The position numbers and the translations under genes are program-made. A model generated the notes under the pieces. The model was not told the origin of the DNA and searched no databases. It worked only from the letters and a program-made list of their open reading frames with translations. From Bacteroides finegoldii DSM 17565 (lineage in GTDB: Bacteria; Bacteroidota; Bacteroidia; Bacteroidales; Bacteroidaceae): 64,000 bases of DNA. Below are positions 1 through 10,078 of the stretch, piece by piece (position 1 is the first letter of the stretch; each line of letters opens with the position of its first letter). The stretch is taken from the NCBI RefSeq assembly GCF_000156195.1, contig NZ_GG688317.1:475254-539253 (forward strand). The letters run 5' to 3'.

Positions 1-927
1 CAGTTGAACTGTCAGCTCGAAGCAGTGGTTGCCGGAACCGGCCTCAAAGATATTGAAAAACAAATCCTTCCTTACGGAGTAGACAAACTTCACGTTTTCG
101 ATGGCGAAGGACTTTACCCTTATACTTCACTTCCTCACACAGCTATCCTGGTGAACCTTTTCAAAGAGGAACAGCCGCAAATCTGTCTGATGGGTGCTAC
201 TGTAATCGGTCGTGACCTCGGTCCGCGCGTTTCTTCTGCTTTGACCAGCGGATTGACTGCCGACTGTACTTCACTTGAAATCGGTGACCACGAAGACAAG
301 AAAGAAGGCAAGACTTACAAGAACCTGTTGTATCAGATCCGTCCGGCTTTCGGCGGTAACATCGTTGCTACGATTGTGAACCCGGAACACCGCCCGCAGA
401 TGGCAACCGTTCGCGAAGGTGTGATGAAGAAAGAAATCCTCTCTCCGACTTATCAGGGAGAAGTGATCCGTCACGATGTGAAAAAGTACGTAGCTGATAC
501 AGACTATGTAGTGAAAGTAATCGAACGCCACGTAGAAAAGGCAAAGAACAACCTGAAAGGTTCTCCGATCATCATCGCCGGTGGATACGGTGTAGGTTCG
601 AAAGAAAACTTCGACCTGTTGTTCGACCTCGCTAAAGAACTTCATGCAGAAGTAGGTGCCAGCCGTGCTGCTGTCGACGCAGGTTTCGCAGATCACGACC
701 GCCAGATCGGTCAGACAGGTGTAACGGTTCGTCCGAAACTCTACATCGCTTGCGGTATCTCCGGACAGATTCAGCATATCGCCGGTATGCAGGAAAGTGG
801 TATCATCATCTCCATCAACAACGACCCGGATGCTCCGATCAACACGATTGCCGATTACGTAATCAACGGAACTATCGAAGAAGTTGTGCCGAAGATGATT
901 AAGTATTATAAACAAAATAGCAAGTAA
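1..927 (+). CDS. etfA: Electron transfer flavoprotein subunit alpha, 5'-truncated by window edge
   Basis: The reading frame is open from the first base, so the true start lies upstream; about 308 C-terminal residues are present. EtfA with EtfB forms a soluble FAD/AMP-containing heterodimer that passes electrons from acyl-CoA dehydrogenases to other carriers. The C-terminal FAD-binding domain is clear: a GGYGVGSKENF segment, then SRAAVDAGF, then GQTGVTVRPKLYIACGISG and a SINNDPDAPI tail, which are the hallmark EtfA motifs contacting FAD. The stop is 6 nt before the acyl-CoA dehydrogenase start, with a purine-rich AAGGAAAG between them, so the two genes are cotranscribed and the dehydrogenase is the likely electron donor. 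etfB is expected just outside the window. Confidence 0.95.
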   Translation, partial: QLNCQLEAVVAGTGLKDIEKQILPYGVDKLHVFDGEGLYPYTSLPHTAILVNLFKEEQPQICLMGATVIGRDLGPRVSSALTSGLTADCTSLEIGDHEDKKEGKTYKNLLYQIRPAFGGNIVATIVNPEHRPQMATVREGVMKKEILSPTYQGEVIRHDVKKYVADTDYVVKVIERHVEKAKNNLKGSPIIIAGGYGVGSKENFDLLFDLAKELHAEVGASRAAVDAGFADHDRQIGQTGVTVRPKLYIACGISGQIQHIAGMQESGIIISINNDPDAPINTIADYVINGTIEEVVPKMIKYYKQNSK

Positions 928-933
928 GGAAAG

Positions 934-2640
934 ATGGCTAATTATTATACAGACATACCGGAACTCAAGTTTCACTTGAACAATCCGATGATGAAACGTA
1001 TTTGCGAACTCAAAGAACGCAATTACAGAGATAAAGATGAATTCGATTATGCTCCGCTGGACTTCGAAGATGCTGTAGACTCTTATGACAAAGTGTTGGA
1101 GATTACCGGAGAAATCACAGGAGAAATCATTGCCCCTAACGCAGAAGGTGTAGACGAAGAAGGTCCTCACTGTGCCAATGGTCGCGTAGAATATGCATCA
1201 GGAACCAAACAAAACCTGGACGCAATGGTGAAAGCCGGTTTGAACGGTATGACCATGCCACGCAAATTCGGCGGTCTGAACTTCCCGATCACCCCGTACA
1301 CCATGTGTGCAGAAATCGTGGCTGCTGCCGACGCAGGTTTCGGAAACATCTGGTCATTGCAAGACTGTATCGAAACTCTTTATGAGTTTGGCAATCCCGA
1401 CCAACACAGCCGCTTTATCCCACGCATCTGCCAAGGTGAAACCATGTCAATGGACTTGACAGAACCGGATGCTGGTTCTGACCTTCAATCTGTTATGCTG
1501 AAAGCTACTTACAGCGAAAAAGACGGATGCTGGTTACTGAACGGTGTGAAACGTTTCATCACAAATGGTGACGCGGACATTCACCTCGTACTGGCACGTT
1601 CGGAAGAAGGAACGAGAGACGGCCGTGGTTTGTCTATGTTCATCTATGACAAGCGTCAGGGTGGCGTGAACGTACGTCGTATCGAAAACAAACTCGGTAT
1701 CCACGGTTCTCCTACCTGCGAATTGGTATATAAGAATGCAAAAGCTGAACTTTGCGGTGACCGCAAACTCGGTTTGATTAAATATGTAATGGCTTTGATG
1801 AACGGTGCCCGTCTGGGTATTGCCGCACAATCCGTAGGATTGAGCCAGGCAGCTTACAATGAAGGTTTGGCATACGCTAAAGACCGTAAGCAGTTCGGAA
1901 AAGCAATTATCGAATTCCCGGCTGTGTATGACATGCTGGCTATCATGAAAGGCAAACTGGATGCCGGACGTGCTTTACTGTATCAAACATCTCGCTACGT
2001 AGACATCTACAAAGCATTGGACGACATCGCCCGCGAACGTAAACTGACTCCGGAAGAACGCCAGGAACAAAAGAAATATGCTAAATTAGCAGACAGCTTT
2101 ACTCCGCTGGCTAAAGGTATGAACTCTGAATATGCCAACCAAAACGCTTACGACTGTATTCAGATTCACGGCGGTTCAGGTTTCATGATGGAATATGCTT
2201 GCCAACGCATCTATCGCGACGCACGTATCACCAGCATCTACGAAGGAACTACCCAGTTGCAGACAGTAGCCGCTATCCGTTACGTAACCAATGGTTCGTA
2301 CATCGCTACCATCCGCGAGTTCGAAACCATTCCTTGCTCACCGGAAATGGAACCGCTGATGTCTCGTCTGAAAAAGATGGCTGACAAATTCGAAGCAAGC
2401 ACCAATGCAGTGAAAGAAGTACAAGATCAAGAATTGCTTGACTTCACCGCTCGCAAACTGGTGGAAATGGCTGCTGACATTATCATGTGTCACCTGCTGA
2501 TTCAAGATGCCAGCAAGGCTTCCGAACTGTTCTCCAAATCTGCACATGTATATTTGAACTATGCAGAAGCGGAAGTAGAAAAGCACTCAAACTTCATCGA
2601 AAACTTCGATAAAGAAGACTTGGCATTCTATAAAAAGTAA
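934..2640 (+). CDS. Acyl-CoA dehydrogenase with C-terminal extension
   Basis: A 568-residue FAD-dependent acyl-CoA dehydrogenase. Residues about 80-450 hold the usual N-terminal helical, beta and C-terminal helical domains: the MDLTEPDAGSD flavin loop, the GVKRFITNGD strand, KDRKQFGKAI, and IQIHGGSGFMMEY followed by RIYRDARITSIYEGTTQLQ. In the family the Glu of IYEGT sits at the catalytic-base position. The last 110 or so residues are a helical extension seen in long acyl-CoA dehydrogenases of this clade. The enzyme introduces a 2,3-double bond into an acyl-CoA (or works in reverse) and passes electrons to the EtfAB pair encoded immediately upstream. The substrate cannot be read from sequence. 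A rho-independent terminator follows directly. Confidence 0.92.
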   Translation: MANYYTDIPELKFHLNNPMMKRICELKERNYRDKDEFDYAPLDFEDAVDSYDKVLEITGEITGEIIAPNAEGVDEEGPHCANGRVEYASGTKQNLDAMVKAGLNGMTMPRKFGGLNFPITPYTMCAEIVAAADAGFGNIWSLQDCIETLYEFGNPDQHSRFIPRICQGETMSMDLTEPDAGSDLQSVMLKATYSEKDGCWLLNGVKRFITNGDADIHLVLARSEEGTRDGRGLSMFIYDKRQGGVNVRRIENKLGIHGSPTCELVYKNAKAELCGDRKLGLIKYVMALMNGARLGIAAQSVGLSQAAYNEGLAYAKDRKQFGKAIIEFPAVYDMLAIMKGKLDAGRALLYQTSRYVDIYKALDDIARERKLTPEERQEQKKYAKLADSFTPLAKGMNSEYANQNAYDCIQIHGGSGFMMEYACQRIYRDARITSIYEGTTQLQTVAAIRYVTNGSYIATIREFETIPCSPEMEPLMSRLKKMADKFEASTNAVKEVQDQELLDFTARKLVEMAADIIMCHLLIQDASKASELFSKSAHVYLNYAEAEVEKHSNFIENFDKEDLAFYKK

Positions 2641-2662
2641 TAAATACTCTATCAAATCTCAT

Positions 2663-2697
2663 AAAAGCATCCCTTCTTAGGAAGTGGATGCTTTTTT
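2663..2697 (+). terminator. Rho-independent terminator after the etf/acyl-CoA dehydrogenase operon
   Basis: A 10-bp stem AAAAGCATCC/GGATGCTTTT (2663-2672 with 2686-2695), with a further short CTTC/GAAG pairing inside, is followed by a T run. It lies 22 nt after the dehydrogenase stop. Confidence 0.85.
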
Positions 2698-2733
2698 ATT
2701 TGTCACATTCTATTATTTTTCATTATTATTCTA

Positions 2734-2741
2734 TACATTTG
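2734..2741 (+). promoter_or_regulatory. Bacteroides -7 promoter box for the rhomboid operon
   Basis: TACATTTG matches the Bacteroides TAnnTTTG -7 consensus and lies 51 nt before the rhomboid start, downstream of the previous operon's terminator. No good -33 TTTG is found at the usual spacing, so the call rests on the -7 box alone. Confidence 0.4.
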
Positions 2742-2791
2742 TCAGTGAGATAAGTAATTTTTAATCGACAACTCTATATAAGAATAGAAAT

Positions 2792-4546
2792 ATGGCACTC
2801 AAACCTTCATATAACGACAAACTGCATTTACCGGGTTTATCAAAAACAGAAATCCTTATACTGGCTCTCGAAGCTTCGCAAAAGCTGGAGTGGAATATCG
2901 AGGAAGTCACTCCGGAAGGAGCACGATTCGAAGTCCCGTTCAATATGTATTCTCATGGAGAGGAAATAACCTTCACCATAGAACCGGGAAGCGACGGAGA
3001 AGTAGCTGTGCGCAGCCAATCTTCTTCCGTACAATTTGTAGACTATGGAAAGAACAGAAAAAATATACAAAAGCTACGGGAGACGATGGAAGAAATAAAA
3101 ACATCCCTTACCCCGGAAGAGCTAACCCAAAAGGCAAAAGATTTCGAGGAAGAGTGTAACCGTCCGCTCACAGAAGAAGAGAAAGCCTATCTGGAGGAAG
3201 AAAAGAAAAGGAACTCTTTCTGGTCGTTCTTTATTCCCCGCAAAGGTTTTATGGCAACGCCTATCCTGATAGACCTCAACATCCTTGTATTTATTGTGAT
3301 GATTGCATCCGGAGTGGAAATCATGTCTCCTTCCACCTTATCACTGCTGAAATGGGGAGCCGACTTCGGACCGCTAACCCTTACAGGCGACTGGTGGCGT
3401 GCAGTGACCTGCAACTTTATACACATCGGAGCTTTTCATCTCCTGATGAATATGTATGCTTTCATGTATGTAGGTCTTCTACTGGAAGATCTGATAGGAA
3501 GCCGTCGGATGTTCATGTCTTATTTACTGACCGGACTATGTTCGGCAGTATTCAGTCTTTATATGCACGGCGAGACAATCAGTGCCGGAGCCTCCGGGGC
3601 TATCTTCGGACTTTACGGTATATTCCTAGCCTTCCTGTTCTTCCATCGCATCGCAAAGGAACAACGGAAAGCATTATTAACCAGTATCCTTATTTTTGTC
3701 GGTTACAATCTGGTTTATGGCATGAAAGCCGGGATTGATAACGCTGCACATATCGGCGGGTTATTAAGCGGTTTCCTACTGGGAATCATTTATGTATGCA
3801 GCTATAAATTTGAAAAAGCCGATGCGCAACGCACCGTTTCAATCCTTGGGGAGCTTGGTATATTTTGCATTTTCCTGTTCAGCTTTATTATGCTTTGCAA
3901 GAATGTCCCCCCTCTTTATCAAGACATACGCGGCGAATGGGAAAGCGGTATTGTAGAAGCCTATCTGAATGGTGAACTGGAAGAAGAGAACGAAGATGGT
4001 AACCAATCGGACATGGAGACTGCCAACAGTTCTTCCACCAGGCAATATCCTTCATACATTCCGGTAGGCAATAACGATACATGGCTTTCTTATTACGATG
4101 CAGAAACAAATTTCAGTTGCCAGTATCCTACCAACTGGACCAAAATAACGGGAGCGAAAGGATTAACTCCCAGCGCAGAGCCTCCGTTGCTCAGGCTTGC
4201 CAATGGTGCCAACCAACTGACGGTTACTGCTCTGACCTACGATACACAAAAAGAGTTTGAACATATCAAGAAGTTATCGCTCACTCTCCCGCGAAATGCA
4301 CAAGGAGAACCATCGGAAGACTATAAGCAGAGCAATGTCAACATCAACGGGCTATCCATGACAAGAACTACAAACCCTCTGCACATCGGAGCTCCTGATG
4401 AACCGGGAGAAGACATACAACAAATTGTATTACACTATTTCCAAGAAAGCAAGAAGCGAACTTTTACCATTGTCATGCTTGTCTATGATGAAGAAGCCGA
4501 AACCGATCTGAATGCTATTACATCAAGTATTCAGATCACCCAATAA
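2792..4546 (+). CDS. Rhomboid-family intramembrane serine protease with long soluble flanks
   Basis: A 584-residue protein. The middle third is a rhomboid fold: membrane segments from about residue 155 to 385, the HIGAFHLLMNMYAF segment (first catalytic-core helix with HxxxN), the GASGAIFG active-site motif with nucleophile Ser268, and AAHIGG with the catalytic His320. The Ser/His dyad is therefore intact. Residues 1-145 are a charged soluble domain, and residues about 400-584 form a separate soluble domain after the last helix that I do not recognise. Rhomboids cut membrane proteins within or near transmembrane helices. The next gene starts 7 nt after the stop, and two more follow closely, so this heads a four-gene run with a DUF4132-type protein. 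The natural substrate is unknown. Confidence 0.85.
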   Translation: MALKPSYNDKLHLPGLSKTEILILALEASQKLEWNIEEVTPEGARFEVPFNMYSHGEEITFTIEPGSDGEVAVRSQSSSVQFVDYGKNRKNIQKLRETMEEIKTSLTPEELTQKAKDFEEECNRPLTEEEKAYLEEEKKRNSFWSFFIPRKGFMATPILIDLNILVFIVMIASGVEIMSPSTLSLLKWGADFGPLTLTGDWWRAVTCNFIHIGAFHLLMNMYAFMYVGLLLEDLIGSRRMFMSYLLTGLCSAVFSLYMHGETISAGASGAIFGLYGIFLAFLFFHRIAKEQRKALLTSILIFVGYNLVYGMKAGIDNAAHIGGLLSGFLLGIIYVCSYKFEKADAQRTVSILGELGIFCIFLFSFIMLCKNVPPLYQDIRGEWESGIVEAYLNGELEEENEDGNQSDMETANSSSTRQYPSYIPVGNNDTWLSYYDAETNFSCQYPTNWTKITGAKGLTPSAEPPLLRLANGANQLTVTALTYDTQKEFEHIKKLSLTLPRNAQGEPSEDYKQSNVNINGLSMTRTTNPLHIGAPDEPGEDIQQIVLHYFQESKKRTFTIVMLVYDEEAETDLNAITSSIQITQ

Positions 4547-4553
4547 AGAGAAT

Positions 4554-4973
4554 ATGAGAGTATATGTCCAAGTCAAACAGTTAGGAAAGCGAAAGTGCAA
4601 TATCGAAAAGATTCCTGTCGATTTTCCTGTTCCGCCTGTCGATGTACAGGGGTTGATTGAAGCCATCGTCAGTTGGCAAGTCTGTGAATATAATGAACGC
4701 TTGCAACAAAGCGAAGTACTGAAATACCTCACACAGGAAGAAGTGGAAAATAAAACAGCTTCCGGCAAGGTTGGTTTTGCAGTAAACTATAACGGCAAAC
4801 CTGCCGCAGAAGTAGAAGCAATCACCAACGCCCTGCAATCTTACGAGGACGGAATTTTCCGTATCTTCATTGACGATACGGAAACTGAAGACTTATCCTC
4901 TCCCACCGGACTCAAAGAAGAATCTACCATCACCTTCATCCGATTGGCTATGCTGTCGGGAAGACTTTGGTAA
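4554..4973 (+). CDS. Unknown 139-aa protein, partner of the DUF4132-like gene
   Basis: I do not recognise the family. The start is the ATG 7 nt after the rhomboid stop; an upstream in-frame ATG would lie inside the rhomboid gene and is less likely. The 139-residue product has no signal peptide or membrane segment and begins with a short basic stretch (VKQLGKRKCN). It ends in TFIRLAMLSGRLW. The next gene, coding for a giant DUF4132-like protein, starts 37 nt later, so the two are probably translated together and may act together. Cytoplasmic location is an inference from the lack of export signals. Confidence 0.7.
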   Translation: MRVYVQVKQLGKRKCNIEKIPVDFPVPPVDVQGLIEAIVSWQVCEYNERLQQSEVLKYLTQEEVENKTASGKVGFAVNYNGKPAAEVEAITNALQSYEDGIFRIFIDDTETEDLSSPTGLKEESTITFIRLAMLSGRLW

Positions 4974-5010
4974 TCATTTTCTTATAAACACACTTAAAAC
5001 GAAAATAATC

Positions 5011-8000
5011 ATGAGACTCATTTATAATGACGCATTAAACAAACGGATTGCTCCGTACCTGGAAAGGTTAACGAAAAAGAGAACCAGTTTAGACAAAGAG
5101 ACAATGACACTGTTGGACGTATTTATGCAATACTTCAACATGGATACCCGGTATGGCACATACAGCGATAAACTAGAGCCTTGCATCATACATATTATTC
5201 AGGAAGAGAAGATAAAGAGTGTTGCCAATCTTTTCGACGGAAAGTTGAACAAAGTGCTCCGTTATCTATTGGGAGACGAATATGCTAACCTGTTCCACAC
5301 CTATCTGAAGCTCAAAGCACGGTGTCCGTACACTCATGGATATTCGCGCCGGTCACAGCGGTCGGCGAATCCCCTTCTGCATTTCAGTCACATCATAGAT
5401 GCGCTGACGGAATTTCTAAAACTACGTGCCACCGGATTCAGCGAACAAGCCATACTGAACGGAGGAAACACTCCGGAAGAAATAGAAACATACAAGGATG
5501 CGATGAACTGCCAAAACTGGATGGCCGCCCAAATAGCAGAAGGCAACCAAACTGTCATTGAACACCTCAACAACGTATTGACCAGCGAGAATAATGCCAA
5601 CCGCCTCAACCAGGGACATCTCCAGGCTATCGCCGTGAGCGGTTACCGCCCGTTGCTGGAACTGGAAGGGAAGTTACTGCTAGCAGCCAAACTGCAGGAA
5701 GGTCTCCGTCAAGCTATCGTGGAAACAATGGACGAAGGATGCCCCGAAAGTTATCTCCATCTGTTCTCGGTGATCTGCGACAACGGCCTGCAACGATTTG
5801 CCTCCGTGAAACGCGGCATTGCAGTCTGTACGGGTATCGGAGAACAAGACAGCAGCGAGCGTATCACCAACAAATATGTGGAACTGATCCGCCGTTTTCT
5901 GAACGACCGAGAACAAGCACGCAAAGCCCTCCAAAGCAAAGATACGGTCGAACTTTATCTGGCTCTATGGAGTATCGGATTCTATAATACGGAAGAAATT
6001 CAGGCACTTGTTCCGGGAATAATTAAAGACGGTGCCAAATATCAGGTACAGACCTTACTTTACTTTTTACGCTGTACGCAATACTCCGGCATGAACCACC
6101 GTATCAGTAAAGATGCTTTTGAAAAATGGTATAACGAACCGTCGGTAGTGGCGGCTATCCTGCCACTGTATCTGTCCGGACTCTATCTTAGCCGGTACGG
6201 AGGACATAAGGACGCCCCGTCGCTCCATGATTATTTTGATAGCAAAGAAGAAGCGATCCGCCATTATGACTATCTGAAGAACGTCTATCAGTCCATCTCT
6301 GCCAAAGAGATTTATTCTCCATACGTATTCCCATGGGAAAGTGCAGAGCTCACCCGTTCGGAAATCGTTCTCAAGATGGCGTATATCACCTGGATGACCA
6401 ACGATTCTGCATTAAAAGACGATCTTTGCACCTGTCTGCCTTCTTTGGATACCTATATGCGGGCAGGCTATATCGGTGTCGTATTAAATCCCCCGACCAG
6501 CCATTTACAGGAAGAATATGTGCTGCAATCACTGGGCGACCGTTCGCAGGACGTTCGTGACGAAGCCTACAAAGTCTTGTCCGAGATGACTTTGTCGCCC
6601 GAACAGAATCAGAAAGTAGAAGAGTTGCTGCGCTTCAAATATAGTGAGATGCGTATCAACGCCATCAATCTATTGATGAAACAGCCGAAAGAACAATTGT
6701 CCGGCAGTATCCGCCGCTTACTAACAGACAAGGTTGCCGAACGCCGCCTGGCCGGATTGGATATGATGAAGACTATCCACAACGTAGAATTTCTGCAAGA
6801 TACCTATCAGGAACTGATCCCCACCGTCAAAGATATTCAGAAACCGAACGCGAAAGAAAAAGTGTTAATAGAATCTCTGATTGGAGACGGAACGGAAGAA
6901 AACACCGCACAGCACTATACCAAAGATAACGGCTTCGGTCTGTACGACCCGGCTCTTGAAGTCAATCTGCCGGAAATTACCCAGGATAAAGGATTCAACG
7001 TGAAAAAAGCATTCGAATTCATTTGCTTCGGAAGGGCCAAACTCGTATTTAAAAAACTAAGCAAATACATCGAAATCTATAAGAATGAAGAGTTCAAGAA
7101 TGGGTACGGAGAAGCACGCCTGGTAGGAAACAGTGTCCTGATAAACTGGAGTAACTACGGAGGATTGAGCGGACTCGGTTTCCCGGAACTGTGGAAGGCC
7201 TTCTACGAAGAAGAAATAGGAAGCTATGACAAACTACTGATGATGAGTTTCATGCTTGCATCGACAGGCGCTCCTAAAGACGATGACGACTACGATGAAG
7301 AGGATGAAGAAGACATCAAGGCAGACCAGAAATCAAGCAACACTTTCGAGCCGCTTGTCAACCGGATGTATGCCGGCATCACTTACCGCGGATTGCAGAA
7401 GGAACTCCGCAAGATGCCGTACTACGAACAGATGAGTGATATTATCGAAGCATTGTCATACGAGTATAAAGACGAAGCAGTCTACCAACGATTGGCTGTC
7501 AATATGCTGCTCCAACTGTTGCCTTTGCTGAATACTAAAAACATTTTCCGCCAGTACACCAACAAGCATGCATGGCTTCGGGACAAACTGGAATATGGAG
7601 AAAAAGAGATCGTTTACCCGATACATAACAACAAGTTCGTGAATTTCTGGCTTGAAATGCCTCAAAAGCCCATGAGTGATGATCTGTTTATCCGCTACTT
7701 CACAGTGCGCTACCAACTTTACAAGCTCACCAACTACATGGAACACACACCCGAACTGGAAGAGACAGACTCTTACCTTCACGCCACGGACTTCGCCCGT
7801 GCATGGATGCTCGGAATCATCCCGACAGAAGAAGTATACCGCGAAATGATGGGACGCATCAGCTCGCCCGCCCAGATCAAGGCAATCACCACGGTATTGA
7901 ACGACAACGTTCGTTTCAATAAGGAAAAAGAAAGATACGCCGACATCAAAAACGTCGATTTCTCTCTCTTCCGTTCTCTTGCACAGAAGATAGTAGACCG

Positions 8001-10071
8001 GATTCTTGAAATCGAACTGAAACGGGGAGACTCCGAGACACAAGTTACCAGCCTTGCGGAAGAACTAAGTTATATTTATGGAGCGGACACATTTATCCAC
8101 ATTCTGCAAGCATTCGGCAAAGATACGTTCATACGCGACAGCTACAACTGGGGCAGCACCAAACGAGGTGTATTGAGCAGCTTGCTCCATGCTTGCCATC
8201 CCCTGCCGACAGATACCAGCGAAAACCTGAAGAAACTGGCGAAGCAAGCCGAAATCAGTGACGAACGACTGGTAGAAGCCGCCATGTTCGCTCCGCAATG
8301 GATTGAACTGACCGAAAAGGCAATAGGCTGGAAAGGACTGACAAGTGCCGCCTATTATTTCCACGCCCATACCAATGAAACATGTGACGACAAGAAAAAA
8401 GCAATCATCGCCCGCTACACCCCTATCGACGTGGAAGACTTGCGGGAAGGTGCTTTTGATATCGACTGGTTCAGGGATGCATTTAAGACAATTGGCAAAC
8501 GACGCTTCGAAGTGGTCTACAATGCCGCCAAATATATCTCATGCAGCAATAGCCATACCCGTGCCCGCAAGTTTGCCGATGCCACCAACGGCGCAGTGAA
8601 GGCGGCAGATGTAAAGAAAGAAATAGTTGCCAAACGCAACAAAGACTTATTGATGAGCTACGGTCTCATCCCATTGGGACGGAAACCGGACAAAGAACTG
8701 CTGGATCGTTATCAATACCTGCAAAAGTTCCTGAAAGAGAGTAAGGAGTTCGGTGCTCAAAGACAGGAAAGCGAAAAGAAAGCGGTAAACATCGCCCTGC
8801 AAAACCTGGCGCGTAACTCCGGCTACGGAGATGTTACCCGTCTGACCTGGAGCATGGAAACGGAACTAATCAAAGAACTTCTCCCCTACCTGTCTCCCAA
8901 AGAGATAGACAATGTAGAAGTGTACGTACAAATCAACGAGGAAGGCAAATCGGAGATTAAACAAATCAAAGACGGCAAAGAGCTCAACAGTATGCCTGCC
9001 AAACTGAAAAAGCATCCGTATATAGAAGAACTGAAAGCGGTACACAAAAAGCTGAAAGACCAGTACACCCGCTCCCGCGTGATGCTGGAACAGGCGATGG
9101 AAGACTGTACCCGTTTTGAAGAAAGCGAATTGCGCAAGTTGATGCAGAACCCTGTCATCTGGCCATTGTTGAGACATATTGTCTTTATCTGTAACGGACA
9201 GACGGGCTTCTACACCGACGGATTGCTGGTGACTGTAAATGCCGTTTGCCTACCGTTAAAACCGAAAGACGAGTTACGCATCGCCCATCCCACAGACTTG
9301 TACGCAAGTGGTGACTGGCACGCCTATCAGAAATTCCTGTTCGACAAAGCAATCCGCCAGCCTTTCAAACAGGTGTTCCGTGAGCTCTATGTTCCGACTC
9401 CGGAAGAAGTGGAAGCCACTCAATCCCGCCGTTACGCCGGCAATCAGATCCAACCGCAGAAAACGGTTGCCGTACTGAAAGGCCGTCGCTGGGTAGCCGA
9501 CTACGAAGACGGTTTGCAAAAGATCTATTACAAAGAGAACATTATCGCCACCATCTATGCGATGGCAGACTGGTTCTCTCCTGCCGACATCGAAGCTCCG
9601 ACGTTAGAATATGTCTGCTTCCACAACCGCAAGGACTACAAGCTGATGAAAATCTCGGAGATTCCTCCTGTCATTTTCTCGGAAGTGATGAGGGACGTAG
9701 ACTTGGCAGTAAGTGTAGCCCATGCCGGAAGCGTCGATCCGGAAACCAGCCACTCTACCATCGAGATGCGCAGCATGTTAGTGGAACTGACAATGCCGTT
9801 GTTCCATTTCAAGAACGTGACGATAAAAGGAAGTTTCGCTCACATCGAAGGCAAACTGGGTAAGTACAATATCCATCTGGGCAGCGGCGTGATCCATCAG
9901 GAAGGCGGCGCGCAAATTGCCGTTCTTCCGGTACATTCGCAAAATCGCGGACGCCTGTTCCTGCCTTTTGTAGATGAAGATCCGAAGACAGCCGAGATAT
10001 TGACTAAGATTATCTTCTTTGCAGAAGACGATAAGATAAAAGACCCGAGCATCCTGAACCAAATCAAATAG
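5011..10071 (+). CDS. Giant DUF4132-like protein (MolR/YehI-type), 1686 aa
   Basis: The start is taken as the ATG opening MRLIYNDAL, which follows the previous stop by 37 nt; longer in-frame versions overlap that gene. The 1686-residue product has no signal peptide. Residues about 480-640 look like helical HEAT-type repeats, an acidic patch rich in Asp/Glu lies near residue 760, and the last 300 residues carry a GRRWVADYEDGLQKI...ADWFSPADI segment that I associate with the DUF4132 family (E. coli MolR/YehI relatives). The biochemical role of that family is not established, and no catalytic residues can be named. It sits between an unknown 139-aa protein and msrC in one operon. The family assignment is from memory of the motif and is moderately sure; the gene itself is certain. 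Confidence 0.75.
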   Translation: MRLIYNDALNKRIAPYLERLTKKRTSLDKETMTLLDVFMQYFNMDTRYGTYSDKLEPCIIHIIQEEKIKSVANLFDGKLNKVLRYLLGDEYANLFHTYLKLKARCPYTHGYSRRSQRSANPLLHFSHIIDALTEFLKLRATGFSEQAILNGGNTPEEIETYKDAMNCQNWMAAQIAEGNQTVIEHLNNVLTSENNANRLNQGHLQAIAVSGYRPLLELEGKLLLAAKLQEGLRQAIVETMDEGCPESYLHLFSVICDNGLQRFASVKRGIAVCTGIGEQDSSERITNKYVELIRRFLNDREQARKALQSKDTVELYLALWSIGFYNTEEIQALVPGIIKDGAKYQVQTLLYFLRCTQYSGMNHRISKDAFEKWYNEPSVVAAILPLYLSGLYLSRYGGHKDAPSLHDYFDSKEEAIRHYDYLKNVYQSISAKEIYSPYVFPWESAELTRSEIVLKMAYITWMTNDSALKDDLCTCLPSLDTYMRAGYIGVVLNPPTSHLQEEYVLQSLGDRSQDVRDEAYKVLSEMTLSPEQNQKVEELLRFKYSEMRINAINLLMKQPKEQLSGSIRRLLTDKVAERRLAGLDMMKTIHNVEFLQDTYQELIPTVKDIQKPNAKEKVLIESLIGDGTEENTAQHYTKDNGFGLYDPALEVNLPEITQDKGFNVKKAFEFICFGRAKLVFKKLSKYIEIYKNEEFKNGYGEARLVGNSVLINWSNYGGLSGLGFPELWKAFYEEEIGSYDKLLMMSFMLASTGAPKDDDDYDEEDEEDIKADQKSSNTFEPLVNRMYAGITYRGLQKELRKMPYYEQMSDIIEALSYEYKDEAVYQRLAVNMLLQLLPLLNTKNIFRQYTNKHAWLRDKLEYGEKEIVYPIHNNKFVNFWLEMPQKPMSDDLFIRYFTVRYQLYKLTNYMEHTPELEETDSYLHATDFARAWMLGIIPTEEVYREMMGRISSPAQIKAITTVLNDNVRFNKEKERYADIKNVDFSLFRSLAQKIVDRILEIELKRGDSETQVTSLAEELSYIYGADTFIHILQAFGKDTFIRDSYNWGSTKRGVLSSLLHACHPLPTDTSENLKKLAKQAEISDERLVEAAMFAPQWIELTEKAIGWKGLTSAAYYFHAHTNETCDDKKKAIIARYTPIDVEDLREGAFDIDWFRDAFKTIGKRRFEVVYNAAKYISCSNSHTRARKFADATNGAVKAADVKKEIVAKRNKDLLMSYGLIPLGRKPDKELLDRYQYLQKFLKESKEFGAQRQESEKKAVNIALQNLARNSGYGDVTRLTWSMETELIKELLPYLSPKEIDNVEVYVQINEEGKSEIKQIKDGKELNSMPAKLKKHPYIEELKAVHKKLKDQYTRSRVMLEQAMEDCTRFEESELRKLMQNPVIWPLLRHIVFICNGQTGFYTDGLLVTVNAVCLPLKPKDELRIAHPTDLYASGDWHAYQKFLFDKAIRQPFKQVFRELYVPTPEEVEATQSRRYAGNQIQPQKTVAVLKGRRWVADYEDGLQKIYYKENIIATIYAMADWFSPADIEAPTLEYVCFHNRKDYKLMKISEIPPVIFSEVMRDVDLAVSVAHAGSVDPETSHSTIEMRSMLVELTMPLFHFKNVTIKGSFAHIEGKLGKYNIHLGSGVIHQEGGAQIAVLPVHSQNRGRLFLPFVDEDPKTAEILTKIIFFAEDDKIKDPSILNQIK

Positions 10072-10078
10072 AAAAGAG

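Noticed and set aside
271..1170. Long antisense ORF of 299 codons on the minus strand across etfA
   Set aside because: It lies wholly over confirmed etfA and acyl-CoA dehydrogenase genes, and the product is an unordered mix with no family sign. It is a codon-bias shadow.
4512..4553. Longer start for the 139-aa protein
   Set aside because: Its first codons lie within the rhomboid gene; the ATG at 4554 is better placed.
4870..5010. Longer start for the DUF4132-like protein
   Set aside because: The extra 47 codons overlap the 139-aa gene and end just before a good ATG at 5011.
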